Assembly (NCBI GenBank): GCA_017508505.1
Contig: JAFVYT010000134.1
Span: forward strand, 1-5,310
Reading direction: 5' to 3'
Origin: Clostridia bacterium
GTDB taxonomy: Bacteria > Bacillota_A > Clostridia > Oscillospirales > SIG627
DNA: 5,310 nt
This document shows, piece after piece, positions 1 to 5,190 of this stretch; position 1 is the first letter of the stretch; each line of letters opens with the position of its first letter. The notes under the pieces were generated by a model. That model saw nothing but the letters and a program-made list of their open reading frames with translations. It was not told where the DNA came from and did no database searches. Both the position numbers and the translations under genes were made by a program.

Positions 1-2
1 CT

Positions 3-20
3 CGGATGAAATCAAATCCG
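3..20. repeat. Small hairpin outside the left inverted repeat
   Basis: CGGAT and ATCCG can pair around the loop GAAATCAA. The loop contains the same GAAATC word that separates the hairpins of the neighbouring inverted repeat. It may be a further module of the same repeat family, truncated by the window edge. The stem is only 5 bp, so the call rests on shared vocabulary rather than stability. Confidence 0.3.
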
Positions 21-140
21 TCTAAATACAACCCTGCGAAGCAGGATTTCATCGCAAACGCGATTTCATCCACCGGAGGTGGATTTCACCCGTCGAAGAC
101 GGATTTGACTGCGTGTTCTCCGTTAAGGATAACACGCTAA
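21..140. repeat. Left arm of a 120-bp inverted repeat made of tandem mini-hairpins
   Basis: This segment is the reverse complement of 5191-5310 with two differences (positions 24 and 138). It is modular. CCTGC-GAA-GCAGG (about 33-45), TCGC-AAAC-GCGA (52-63), ATCCACC-GGA-GGTGGAT (68-84) and CCGTC-GAA-GACGG (90-102) are four short stem-loops separated by ATTTCAT-like spacers. A fifth, longer stem-loop, GCGTGTT...AACACGC, lies at 111-137. Stems differ in sequence while spacers and loop size are conserved. It begins 18 bp beyond the queG stop codon. No credible protein is encoded in it. It resembles REP/BIME-like or MITE-like extragenic palindromic repeats of Clostridia; the family assignment is inference. 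Confidence 0.9.
111..137 (-). terminator. Hairpin downstream of queG, possible terminator
   Basis: Read on the minus strand after queG, a 7-bp stem (GCGTGTT/AACACGC) continues past one mismatch with three more pairs (TCC/GGA) around a five-base loop. It lies 21 bp past the queG stop. No T-run follows, so it is not a classical intrinsic terminator. It might protect a transcript 3' end or act with the following hairpins. An identical fold sits at the same distance after the gene at the other end of the window. Confidence 0.3.
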
Positions 141-158
141 GGGCTGCGGATCTTCTTT

Positions 159-947
159 TTATTTTTTCAGGTTGCGACGGAGCACGTCCCGCCCACGCCA
201 GGAAAAGGCACGGGTCAGAAACTCCGCCTTGTCACTCTCCACGACCTCCTCGGTCAGCTGCGTCACGTGCGCCTCCCGAAAAAAGGGGATGGGGGTTTCT
301 TCGGCCTTTTCGTTATAGGGACAAGAGCTCTGGCACAGATCGCACCCCCATTTGCACGTGGCACGGGAAAGAAGCTCCTCCTCACGGGGGGTGAGGCGCT
401 TTTTCTGGGTGATGAGGGAAAGGCATTCCTCCCGCTTCGGATCCAGAATCGCCCCCGTGGGGCAGGCTCTGCGGCAAGCACCGCAATCGGGGCAGGATCG
501 GGGGGAAACGGGCTCTGAGGGGCAGACCGGGCGGTTCAAGAACAGCTCCCCAATGAAAAAGTACGAGCCGTAGCGCTCTGAGATCACCAGACCGTTTTTC
601 CCTCTGATGCCGAGGCCCGCCTTCAGCGCGGCGTCCCGCTCGTCAATAGGAGAGGAGTCCGCCAAGGCGCAAAAGCCCAAATCCGAGCCCTTTTGCTCCA
701 AAAAATCCCCGAAGCGCTCGGCAAGGATGCGGATATACAGGTGATAGTCCCGCGGCTGGGCGTAAACGGAAAGATTGGTGGTTTGCTGACCTGCATAATA
801 GGGAATCAGAAAGACAACGGCGCTCTCCACCCTCCCGATTCTTTCCTCTATGCGGCGAAATCTCGCCTCGGATACGATCCGCAGAGCGTCCCGCCTTAAT
901 TCACGGGCACAGAAAATGCCCTCTTGCTCCAAAAATTCTCTCCACAT
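159..947 (-). CDS. queG: Epoxyqueuosine reductase QueG, short form without HEAT domain
   Basis: This is a cobalamin-dependent iron-sulfur enzyme that, in the QueG family, reduces epoxyqueuosine to queuosine at wobble position 34 of tRNA in the cytoplasm. The 262-residue protein carries the family motif DSSPIDERDAALKAGLGIRGKN (97-118, split here as DSSPIDER and GLGIRGKN), then GSYFFIGEL (127-135). A ferredoxin-like block follows: CPDCGACRRACP (C152, C155, C158, C162), a further Cys at 175, and C198, C202, C205, C209 ending in CP, enough ligands for two 4Fe-4S clusters. It is far shorter than the roughly 380-residue E. coli enzyme and stops at WRGRDVLRRNL, so the C-terminal HEAT-like tRNA-binding region is absent; short versions are known in Clostridia. 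The ATG at 947 is chosen because GGAGGG lies four bases upstream; the open frame to 974 has no such site. No other queuosine gene is in view. Confidence 0.88.
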   Translation of the reverse strand: MWREFLEQEGIFCARELRRDALRIVSEARFRRIEERIGRVESAVVFLIPYYAGQQTTNLSVYAQPRDYHLYIRILAERFGDFLEQKGSDLGFCALADSSPIDERDAALKAGLGIRGKNGLVISERYGSYFFIGELFLNRPVCPSEPVSPRSCPDCGACRRACPTGAILDPKREECLSLITQKKRLTPREEELLSRATCKWGCDLCQSSCPYNEKAEETPIPFFREAHVTQLTEEVVESDKAEFLTRAFSWRGRDVLRRNLKK

Positions 948-964
948 AATACCCTCCGAAAAAA

Positions 965-993
965 AGTGTACCACCCCCCGGGACCAAAGTCAA
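965..993 (-). promoter_or_regulatory. Predicted SigA promoter of queG
   Basis: On the minus strand, TTGACT (993-988) and TACACT (970-965) are separated by exactly 17 bp. The -35 box begins directly after the terL stop codon at 994-996. The expected transcription start near 958 would leave a leader of only about 11 bases, starting almost at the GGAGGG ribosome binding site. That is short but workable. If real, queG is transcribed independently of the terminase gene upstream. Confidence 0.5.
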
Positions 994-2366
994 TCACTTT
1001 TTCAGAAAGTCCAGATACCCGCCCTTGTTCCCTTTTTTTCCGAAGAACTCCGCCCGCAGATCCCGCGGGGGCGCCACCGTCTCCCGCGCCTCTCCGGGCA
1101 AAAAGGGCAAGGAGGAGAGGCCGTAGCGCAAGGCGTCCGGTGCGTGGGTATATTCGTGGGGGAACAGTGCCGCATCCTCGGTTTTCACCGAGTCGAAGGT
1201 GAGCCTCGGCAGAGTGCGAAGCAGGTTGCGGCAGGCGGAAAAGATCCCCAGATACGCCCCGTCCCGCCCCTCGGCACGCAAGAACTCTCTCTGACCCTGC
1301 GCCACCCGGGAATGCGGGCATTGTCTGCGGGGACAAGTCCCTTCACTCCGCCTCTCTGTAAAATGTCAAAGCCCGACTTGCCCCCGTCCTGACGGCGACC
1401 CGCAAGATCGGGAGAAGCCACCACGTATCGAAGCTCATCCCCACTGTTCGCCCGCAGGATCTCCTCGGCGGCACGGGAGAGGATCAGATCCGGCAGATAC
1501 AGCTCCCGATACACCACGATGCGACTCCGATCCGGCGGGTAGGCCAGCCATAGGCAGGCAGTCATATCCAGCCCATAGTCCAGTGCCGCAAAGCGGTGCC
1601 AATCCGAGGGAATGGAAAAGGGCGCGATCTCGTGGCGGGCGCGGTCAAACTCCGTAAAATACTGTCCCTCAAAGGCGTCCCAGTCTCCGTCCAGCATTGC
1701 TCTTCTGCGCAGAGGCGGCAGGCTCTCCAGGGTGCGGATATATTCGGGGTTCTCCTTCACAAGGTAGCGGTTGTCGTAGACCGTAGAGGGAATGAAAAGA
1801 TAGTCCTCCGCCCGCTCCCCGGGGCCGTAGTCCCGATCGATGAAGAGCCTCTTGACCCAGGCGTGCCCCACACCCCCGGGGTTGCAGGTAAAATACATTC
1901 TGGGGGTAAAGGGCTCTCGCAGAAGCCCCGCCAAGCGACAGCACTCGGTCATGGCGTAGTATTGGGACTGGGTGAACTGGGTGGCCTCCTCCATCCCCAC
2001 CACCTCGTAGGCCTGCCCCTGATACTGGAGCACGTCCGCCTCCTCGTTCAAATACCCCAACTTGATACGGGATCCCGAGGGAAAGAGAAACTCCTTGGTA
2101 GAGTCCCGATAGGAGGCGATCCCGTGAAGCCAGCGACGCAGGGGATTGATGTGATTTTCCCTGAGCTCGGGAAAGGTGCGACGCAAAAGCAGAATCTGGA
2201 TCCCCGGATACCGCAGAGCCAAAAGAACAAGCTTGGCACGCATGGCAAAGCTTTTCCCTCCCCCTCGGGCTCCGCCGTAGGCAATGCGTCGCGCCTTGGC
2301 AAGAAAAAACGCCTCCTGAGGAGGAAAGGGGTGAATGCTGTTGCAAAATTTTTCTGTTGAATTCAT
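994..2366 (-). pseudogene. Phage terminase large subunit, frameshifted
   Basis: The large terminase is the ATPase-nuclease motor that packages phage DNA into proheads. The N-terminal ATPase has Walker A GGARGGGKS (31-39), a Walker B-like strand EVVGMEEA (121-128) and the coupling-type segment FTCNPGGVGHAW (159-170). The RNase H-like nuclease has ALDYG (D263), VASPD (D320) and, in another frame, HAPDALRY (D410). The reading frame breaks after E360 at 1287: the minus strand has four AG repeats where three would join RRVRE to FLRAEG. Uncorrected, it gives a 393-residue product ending at 1185 and lacking the last catalytic Asp; corrected, it gives about 456 residues ending at 994, a normal length. 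ATG 2366 is preferred, with a weak AAGGGA upstream; a TTG at 2381 is the alternative. No portal or capsid gene follows; queG does. It could be a decayed gene, a slippage-controlled gene or a sequencing error. Confidence 0.88.
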
Positions 2367-2374
2367 AATATCCC

Positions 2375-2403
2375 TTGACAAACCGTAAAAAATGATTTAT
2401 GAT
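2375..2403 (+). promoter_or_regulatory. Consensus SigA promoter of the thiT-thiN operon
   Basis: TTGACA (2375-2380) and TATGAT (2398-2403) are separated by 17 bp, nearly a perfect SigA promoter. The start of transcription should fall near 2410, just before the TPP riboswitch. The -35 box is 8 bp from the terL ATG on the other strand and shares bases with the terL ribosome binding site, so strong thiT transcription and terL expression would interfere. Confidence 0.85.
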
Positions 2404-2419
2404 GAGCCCACGCACACGA

Positions 2420-2510
2420 GCGGAAAACAGGGGTGCTTCGGCTGAGACGCAGAGGATTGCGAACCCTTTCACCTGAAACGGATAATACCGGCGTAGGGAG
2501 TTTTGCTGAG
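2420..2510 (+). promoter_or_regulatory. TPP riboswitch (THI element)
   Basis: The thi-box signatures occur in order: GGGGTGC (2430-2436), GCTGAGA (2441-2447), ACCCTT (2463-2468), ACCTGA (2471-2476), GGATAATACCGGCGTAGGGA (2480-2499). P1 can form between GCGGAAAAC (2420-2428) and GTTTTGCTG (2500-2508) with an imperfection. P3 is CGCA (2448-2451) with TGCG (2458-2461). Binding of thiamine pyrophosphate should fold the aptamer and favour the downstream terminator, lowering thiT-thiN expression when TPP is plentiful. The variable P3 arm is short. This is an unambiguous match to the family by motif order and by the gene it precedes. Confidence 0.95.
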
Positions 2511-2523
2511 AATGAGGTTGATT

Positions 2524-2556
2524 CGCGCAGGACTTCCGTCCTGTGCGACTTTTTTT
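2524..2556 (+). terminator. Intrinsic terminator of the riboswitch expression platform
   Basis: CGCGCAGGAC (2524-2533) pairs with GTCCTGTGCG (2538-2547), ten pairs including one G-U, around the loop TTCC. Seven T residues follow (2550-2556). It lies between the aptamer and the thiT ribosome binding site (AAAAGGAG, 2558-2565), so the platform acts by attenuation. A possible antiterminator is TGCGAA (2458-2463, in the P3 3' strand) with TTCGCG (2522-2527); it would exclude both P3 and the terminator stem. That alternative pairing is inference. Confidence 0.88.
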
Positions 2557-2572
2557 GAAAAGGAGCCTTTTT

Positions 2573-3232
2573 ATGCAGCACACAAAAACGCGACGTCTGG
2601 TGACGTCGGCGATGCTTCTTTCCCTTGCCACCGCCATCTCTCTTGTGGCCGAGTGGATCCCTTTTCTGAACCTCCCCTTCGGAGGGACCATCACCCCCGC
2701 GAGCCTTCTGCCCTTGGTGCTCGTCTCGTATCTGTACGGGCTTCCCTGGGGCTTCGGGAGCGCCTTTGTGTACTCCGTTTTGCAGATGGCCGTGGGCTTC
2801 CGAACCGTATCGGGGCTTTTTCTCCCCTCCTCCGATTCCTATATGGGCTCTCTCGGAGCGGCCCTTGCCATCCTTCTTCTGGACTACGTTTTTGCCTTCA
2901 CCGCAGTCGGGATCGGCGGCCTCTGGCGCAAAAAGCTTGACACCAAGTGGGCTCTTGTGTGGGGGAGCGTTCTCGGGCTCAGTCTCTGCTACCTCTTCCA
3001 CGTGCTCTCCGGTGCCATCTTCTACGGTGCCTGGGCGGAGTGGTTCTTTACGGAAAGCGCCGCGAAGAGCTTCGGCTTTTCCGCTTTTGTCATGGAGCAT
3101 TTCTCGGGCTTCGGTCTTGCGACGGTATACTCCGTGGTGTACAACGGCTGCTATATGATCCCCGAGATCCTCATCACCGCCGTTGCAGGGGCTGCGGTCT
3201 CCCGCATTCCTCTGCTGAAAAGAATCAAGTAA
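2573..3232 (+). CDS. thiT: Thiamine-specific ECF transporter substrate-binding component ThiT
   Basis: ThiT (YuaJ family) is the membrane S-component that binds thiamine with high affinity. It works with a shared energizing module (EcfA, EcfA', EcfT), which is not in this window and must be encoded elsewhere. The 219-residue protein is almost wholly hydrophobic, with about six helices. Family segments are LPFGGTITPASLLPLVLVS (34-52), LLLDYVFAF (101-109), LFHVLSGAIFYGAW (141-154) and YSVVYNGCYMIPE (186-198); the His, Tyr and Asn in the last two correspond to thiamine-contacting residues in the characterised lactococcal protein. The loop after GAIFYGAW is a little long and rich in Phe. ATG 2573 has AAAAGGAG seven bases upstream. 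An open frame from 2543 would start inside the terminator hairpin and is rejected. The gene leads a two-gene operon under the TPP riboswitch. Confidence 0.93.
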   Translation: MQHTKTRRLVTSAMLLSLATAISLVAEWIPFLNLPFGGTITPASLLPLVLVSYLYGLPWGFGSAFVYSVLQMAVGFRTVSGLFLPSSDSYMGSLGAALAILLLDYVFAFTAVGIGGLWRKKLDTKWALVWGSVLGLSLCYLFHVLSGAIFYGAWAEWFFTESAAKSFGFSAFVMEHFSGFGLATVYSVVYNGCYMIPEILITAVAGAAVSRIPLLKRIK

Positions 3233-3242
3233 GGAACGTTTT

Positions 3243-3860
3243 ATGGAAAAAATCTGCCACGTTGTGGGTGCGGGAGACTTCTCCCCCGAGCTTTTGCAGG
3301 TCAGGGAAGAGGATCTGATCATCGCCGCCGACGCAGGCCTTGCCCACTTAAAGAAAATGGGCCTTGCCCCCGATCTGTACGTCGGGGACGGAGATTCCCT
3401 CGGCTACATCCCCGAAGGGGTGGAGCGGGTGCTTTTGCCCACGGTCAAGGACGACACGGACACCCTCGCCGCCCTGCGGGAGGGCCTTGCCCGAGGTTAT
3501 CGGCTCTTTTACCTCTACGGCGCCCTCGGAGGGACGCGCTTTTCCCACTCCGTGGCAAATCTTCAGACCCTCGCCTTTCTGGCACGGCAGGGCGCACGGG
3601 GTGTCATACTGGACGCTCACGGACGCACCTCTCTTTTGGAAAAGGGTCTCCACAAGCCCTTGACGAGAAAGGGGTACTTTTCCCTTTTTGCTCTGGAAAA
3701 AGAGGCGGAGGTATCCGTTTCGGAAGCAAAATACTCCGGAGAGCATCTTTTACTTTTCCCCTATCTTCCTCTGGGAGTCAGCAACGAAGGAGACGAAAGC
3801 ACCCTCGTTTCGGTGCATCGCGGAAGCGTGCTTCTGGTCTCGGAGGAGTCCTCACTCTGA
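3243..3860 (+). CDS. thiN: Thiamine pyrophosphokinase
   Basis: This enzyme transfers pyrophosphate from ATP to thiamine, giving thiamine pyrophosphate in the cytoplasm; paired with ThiT it completes salvage of external thiamine. The 205-residue length is typical. The N-terminal catalytic domain shows IIAADAGLAHL (26-36), PDLYVGDGDSL (43-53, acidic residues D49 and D51), KDDTDTLAAL (69-78) and GALGGTRFSHSVANLQ (93-108). The C-terminal beta-rich thiamine-binding domain ends in the conserved GVSNEG (178-183). Two departures from the usual motifs are visible: AADAG where AADGG is common, and Ser101 where an Asp normally precedes the His in GGxRxDH. The ATG lies 10 bp after the thiT stop with AAGGA overlapping that stop codon, so the two are surely co-transcribed. 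Its last 9 bp overlap the 3' end of the convergent terS gene. Confidence 0.93.
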   Translation: MEKICHVVGAGDFSPELLQVREEDLIIAADAGLAHLKKMGLAPDLYVGDGDSLGYIPEGVERVLLPTVKDDTDTLAALREGLARGYRLFYLYGALGGTRFSHSVANLQTLAFLARQGARGVILDAHGRTSLLEKGLHKPLTRKGYFSLFALEKEAEVSVSEAKYSGEHLLLFPYLPLGVSNEGDESTLVSVHRGSVLLVSEESSL

Positions 3861-4250
3861 CCAGAGGCTACACACCCCAAGACTTGGAGCCCCCTCCTCC
3901 TCGGGGACCCCGTCCTCAGCCCAGCGCTTGAAGTTCACGGACAAGAACAGTCTTGCCCCGCCCACGGTCTCCTTAAAAAAGAGCTTTTCCTCCGCATTCT
4001 CCTCTACCCTTAAAAGCGCTCTGTCAATGAGCGCTTTTACTTTTTTATCCTTGACCGAAAAGAGCTCCTCCCGCTTGCCCATTCCCAGTGCCAGCGCAAT
4101 CCCCGTAACGGTGCAGGGACGCTCCTCAAAGAGCACCTCGCCCGTTTTTGCCACCACGGGGTTTCCCTCGGAATCTCGCTTGATCTGCCTGCGGGAGGAA
4201 AAATACCCTGCCAAAAGGTCCCTTGCTTTTTTCTCCGTCAGTTTTTTCAC
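3852..4250 (-). CDS. Probable phage terminase small subunit (gp3-like)
   Basis: The small terminase recognises packaging sites in phage DNA and hands them to the large subunit. The 132-residue protein has the layout of clostridial prophage small terminases: a basic start with LTEKKARDLLAGYF (4-17), a short strand pair GNPVVAKTGEVLFEERP (29-45), the helix-turn-helix-like TVTGIALALGMGKREELF (47-64), an alpha-helical RALLRVEENAEEKLF (77-91) and GGARLFLSVNFKRW (97-110), matching the usual GAxFxLxNNFGW ending. The acidic extension after W110 is not typical. The GTG at 4250 is chosen because AAGGAGAGG ends seven bases upstream; the open frame continues to an ATG at 4310 that lacks a site. The stop lies inside the end of thiN. 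Normally terL follows directly; here the antisense thiamine operon intervenes. A different DNA-binding protein of similar form is possible. Confidence 0.7.
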   Translation of the reverse strand: MKKLTEKKARDLLAGYFSSRRQIKRDSEGNPVVAKTGEVLFEERPCTVTGIALALGMGKREELFSVKDKKVKALIDRALLRVEENAEEKLFFKETVGGARLFLSVNFKRWAEDGVPEEEGAPSLGVCSLWSE

Positions 4251-4274
4251 GGCTTGTCCTCTCCTTTTTTTCGG

Positions 4275-4304
4275 AGGATACCACGCGGGGACGGTGACAC
4301 GCAA
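4275..4304 (-). promoter_or_regulatory. Candidate extended -10 promoter of terS
   Basis: On the minus strand, TGG-TATCCT has the TGn extension and a partial -10 box (4280-4275). A weak TTGCGT lies 18 bp upstream (4304-4299). The predicted start near 4268 falls just ahead of the ribosome binding site at 4266-4258. The boxes are imperfect, so this is tentative. If right, it is back-to-back with the promoter at 4312-4340. Confidence 0.3.
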
Positions 4305-4311
4305 TGACAAC

Positions 4312-4340
4312 TTGACGCCTCCCTGTTTTTTTCGTATAAT
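4312..4340 (+). promoter_or_regulatory. SigA promoter of the membrane protein gene
   Basis: TTGACG (4312-4317) and TATAAT (4335-4340) are 17 bp apart, a near-consensus promoter. Transcription should begin near 4347, giving a leader of about 20 bases with AAAGGAG at 4355-4361 and the ATG at 4368. No riboswitch or operator is evident in so short a leader, which suggests steady expression. Confidence 0.85.
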
Positions 4341-4367
4341 AAAGCCAGATCCCGAAAGGAGAACACT

Positions 4368-5171
4368 ATGCCTCGAAACCGATCCCGCCTGCTCTGTCTT
4401 GCCGCGGTTCTCTGTGCCGCGGGGATGCTTTTCTTTACGTTTTTTAATTTGGCGATCTTTTCCGACCGTGGCCTCGTCACGGGCTTTGAGATCCCCATCG
4501 GAACCAAGGGCGGCCCTTTGGAATTCGCCTCCGATCTTCTCTATACCGCCGCTCCCTTCTGCCTGCTTTTGTCTTATCTGTTCAGCTTATTCTTCCGCTC
4601 CCGCTTCGGAAGCTTCATCGCCGCCGTCCTGTGCGGTGCCCCGCTGACCTGCTACGGGCTTCTGGAATTGGCGCAGATCGTAGAGGGAAAGGAGCTTCCC
4701 CTTTCCGTCATCGTCACCCTTGTCTTTCTGATTCTGGAGGGAGGACTCGTTCTGGCAGGAGCCCTGAATGCGGGCATCACAAGGCTTTCAGCCTATCTTG
4801 CCTCGCTCCACGTGCTTACGGAGCTGGGGCTTTTGGTCTTCAGCGTTCTGATGAAGGAAAAATTCAGTCAGTTTTACTTTTACGAGCTTCTCCCCTTCGG
4901 TAAGACCCAGGCATTCGTCTATTGGTTTTTCGTCGCCTCCATTTGCTTCTATTTTCTCTTTTATTCCCTCTCCCTCTTGTGTCGCGGCTTTGCCCTGACG
5001 AAGGCGGAGGAGGCCCCTCTCGAGGCCGTCCCCGAGCAAGAGAAAAAAACGGAGGATGCTTCCCCGATCTCGGAGTCGGAGAAATCCGAGGAAACAAACG
5101 AGGCGAATGAAGAAGAGGAAGAAGAAAACGACATTCCCATTTCGCTGGAGGATCTGGGCCTGGAGCGCTAA
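4368..5171 (+). CDS. Six-helix membrane protein with acidic C-terminal tail, function unknown
   Basis: I do not recognise this 267-residue protein. It has about six hydrophobic segments at roughly 8-31, 57-76, 81-102, 111-133, 140-162 and 182-205. The first follows the basic start MPRNRSR, which suggests a cytoplasmic N-terminus. A soluble loop (32-56) rich in Gly and Ile-Pro separates helices 1 and 2. After helix 6 a tail of about 60 residues, probably cytoplasmic, is dominated by Glu, Lys, Ser and Asp, with the run NEEEEEEND (247-255) and a final ISLEDLGLER that could be a short docking helix. There are no cysteine clusters, ATP-binding motifs or transporter signatures. ATG 4368 has AAAGGAG six bases upstream and a consensus promoter. 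It is divergent from terS and stands alone. Its 3' end lies 19 bp from the right inverted repeat. Confidence 0.85.
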   Translation: MPRNRSRLLCLAAVLCAAGMLFFTFFNLAIFSDRGLVTGFEIPIGTKGGPLEFASDLLYTAAPFCLLLSYLFSLFFRSRFGSFIAAVLCGAPLTCYGLLELAQIVEGKELPLSVIVTLVFLILEGGLVLAGALNAGITRLSAYLASLHVLTELGLLVFSVLMKEKFSQFYFYELLPFGKTQAFVYWFFVASICFYFLFYSLSLLCRGFALTKAEEAPLEAVPEQEKKTEDASPISESEKSEETNEANEEEEEENDIPISLEDLGLER

Positions 5172-5190
5172 ACGAAAAAAACGCTTCCCG

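Noticed and set aside
21..110. CRISPR-like array from the repeated ATTTCAT words
   Set aside because: The repeated words are only 6-7 bases, the intervening segments are self-complementary hairpins rather than unique spacers, and no cas gene is present.
113..394. Plus-strand open frame of 93 codons starting in the left repeat
   Set aside because: It begins inside the structural repeat and runs antisense to queG, with no ribosome binding site and composition typical of a shadow frame.
1596..2360. Long plus-strand open frame (254 codons) opposite terL
   Set aside because: It is antisense to a protein with clear terminase motifs and has no recognisable domain; high GC makes such shadows common.
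2543..2572. Upstream start of thiT at 2543
   Set aside because: It would begin in the terminator hairpin before the ribosome binding site; ATG 2573 is properly spaced from AAAAGGAG.
1669..2694. Minus-strand open frame of 341 codons spanning the riboswitch
   Set aside because: It crosses the thiT promoter, riboswitch and terminator on the other strand and overlaps terL in the wrong frame; no motif is visible.
2363..3322. Minus-strand open frame of 319 codons opposite thiT
   Set aside because: It is a shadow of thiT and its leader, with low-complexity charged sequence and no start signals.
4251..4310. Upstream extension of terS to an ATG at 4310
   Set aside because: The extra 20 residues would include the strong AAGGAGAGG site and a promoter-like segment; the GTG at 4250 has ideal spacing to that site.
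3688..4647. Plus-strand open frame of 319 codons spanning thiN, terS and the membrane protein gene
   Set aside because: It crosses three better supported genes in the wrong frames and is Ser/Pro-rich, as expected of an out-of-frame reading.
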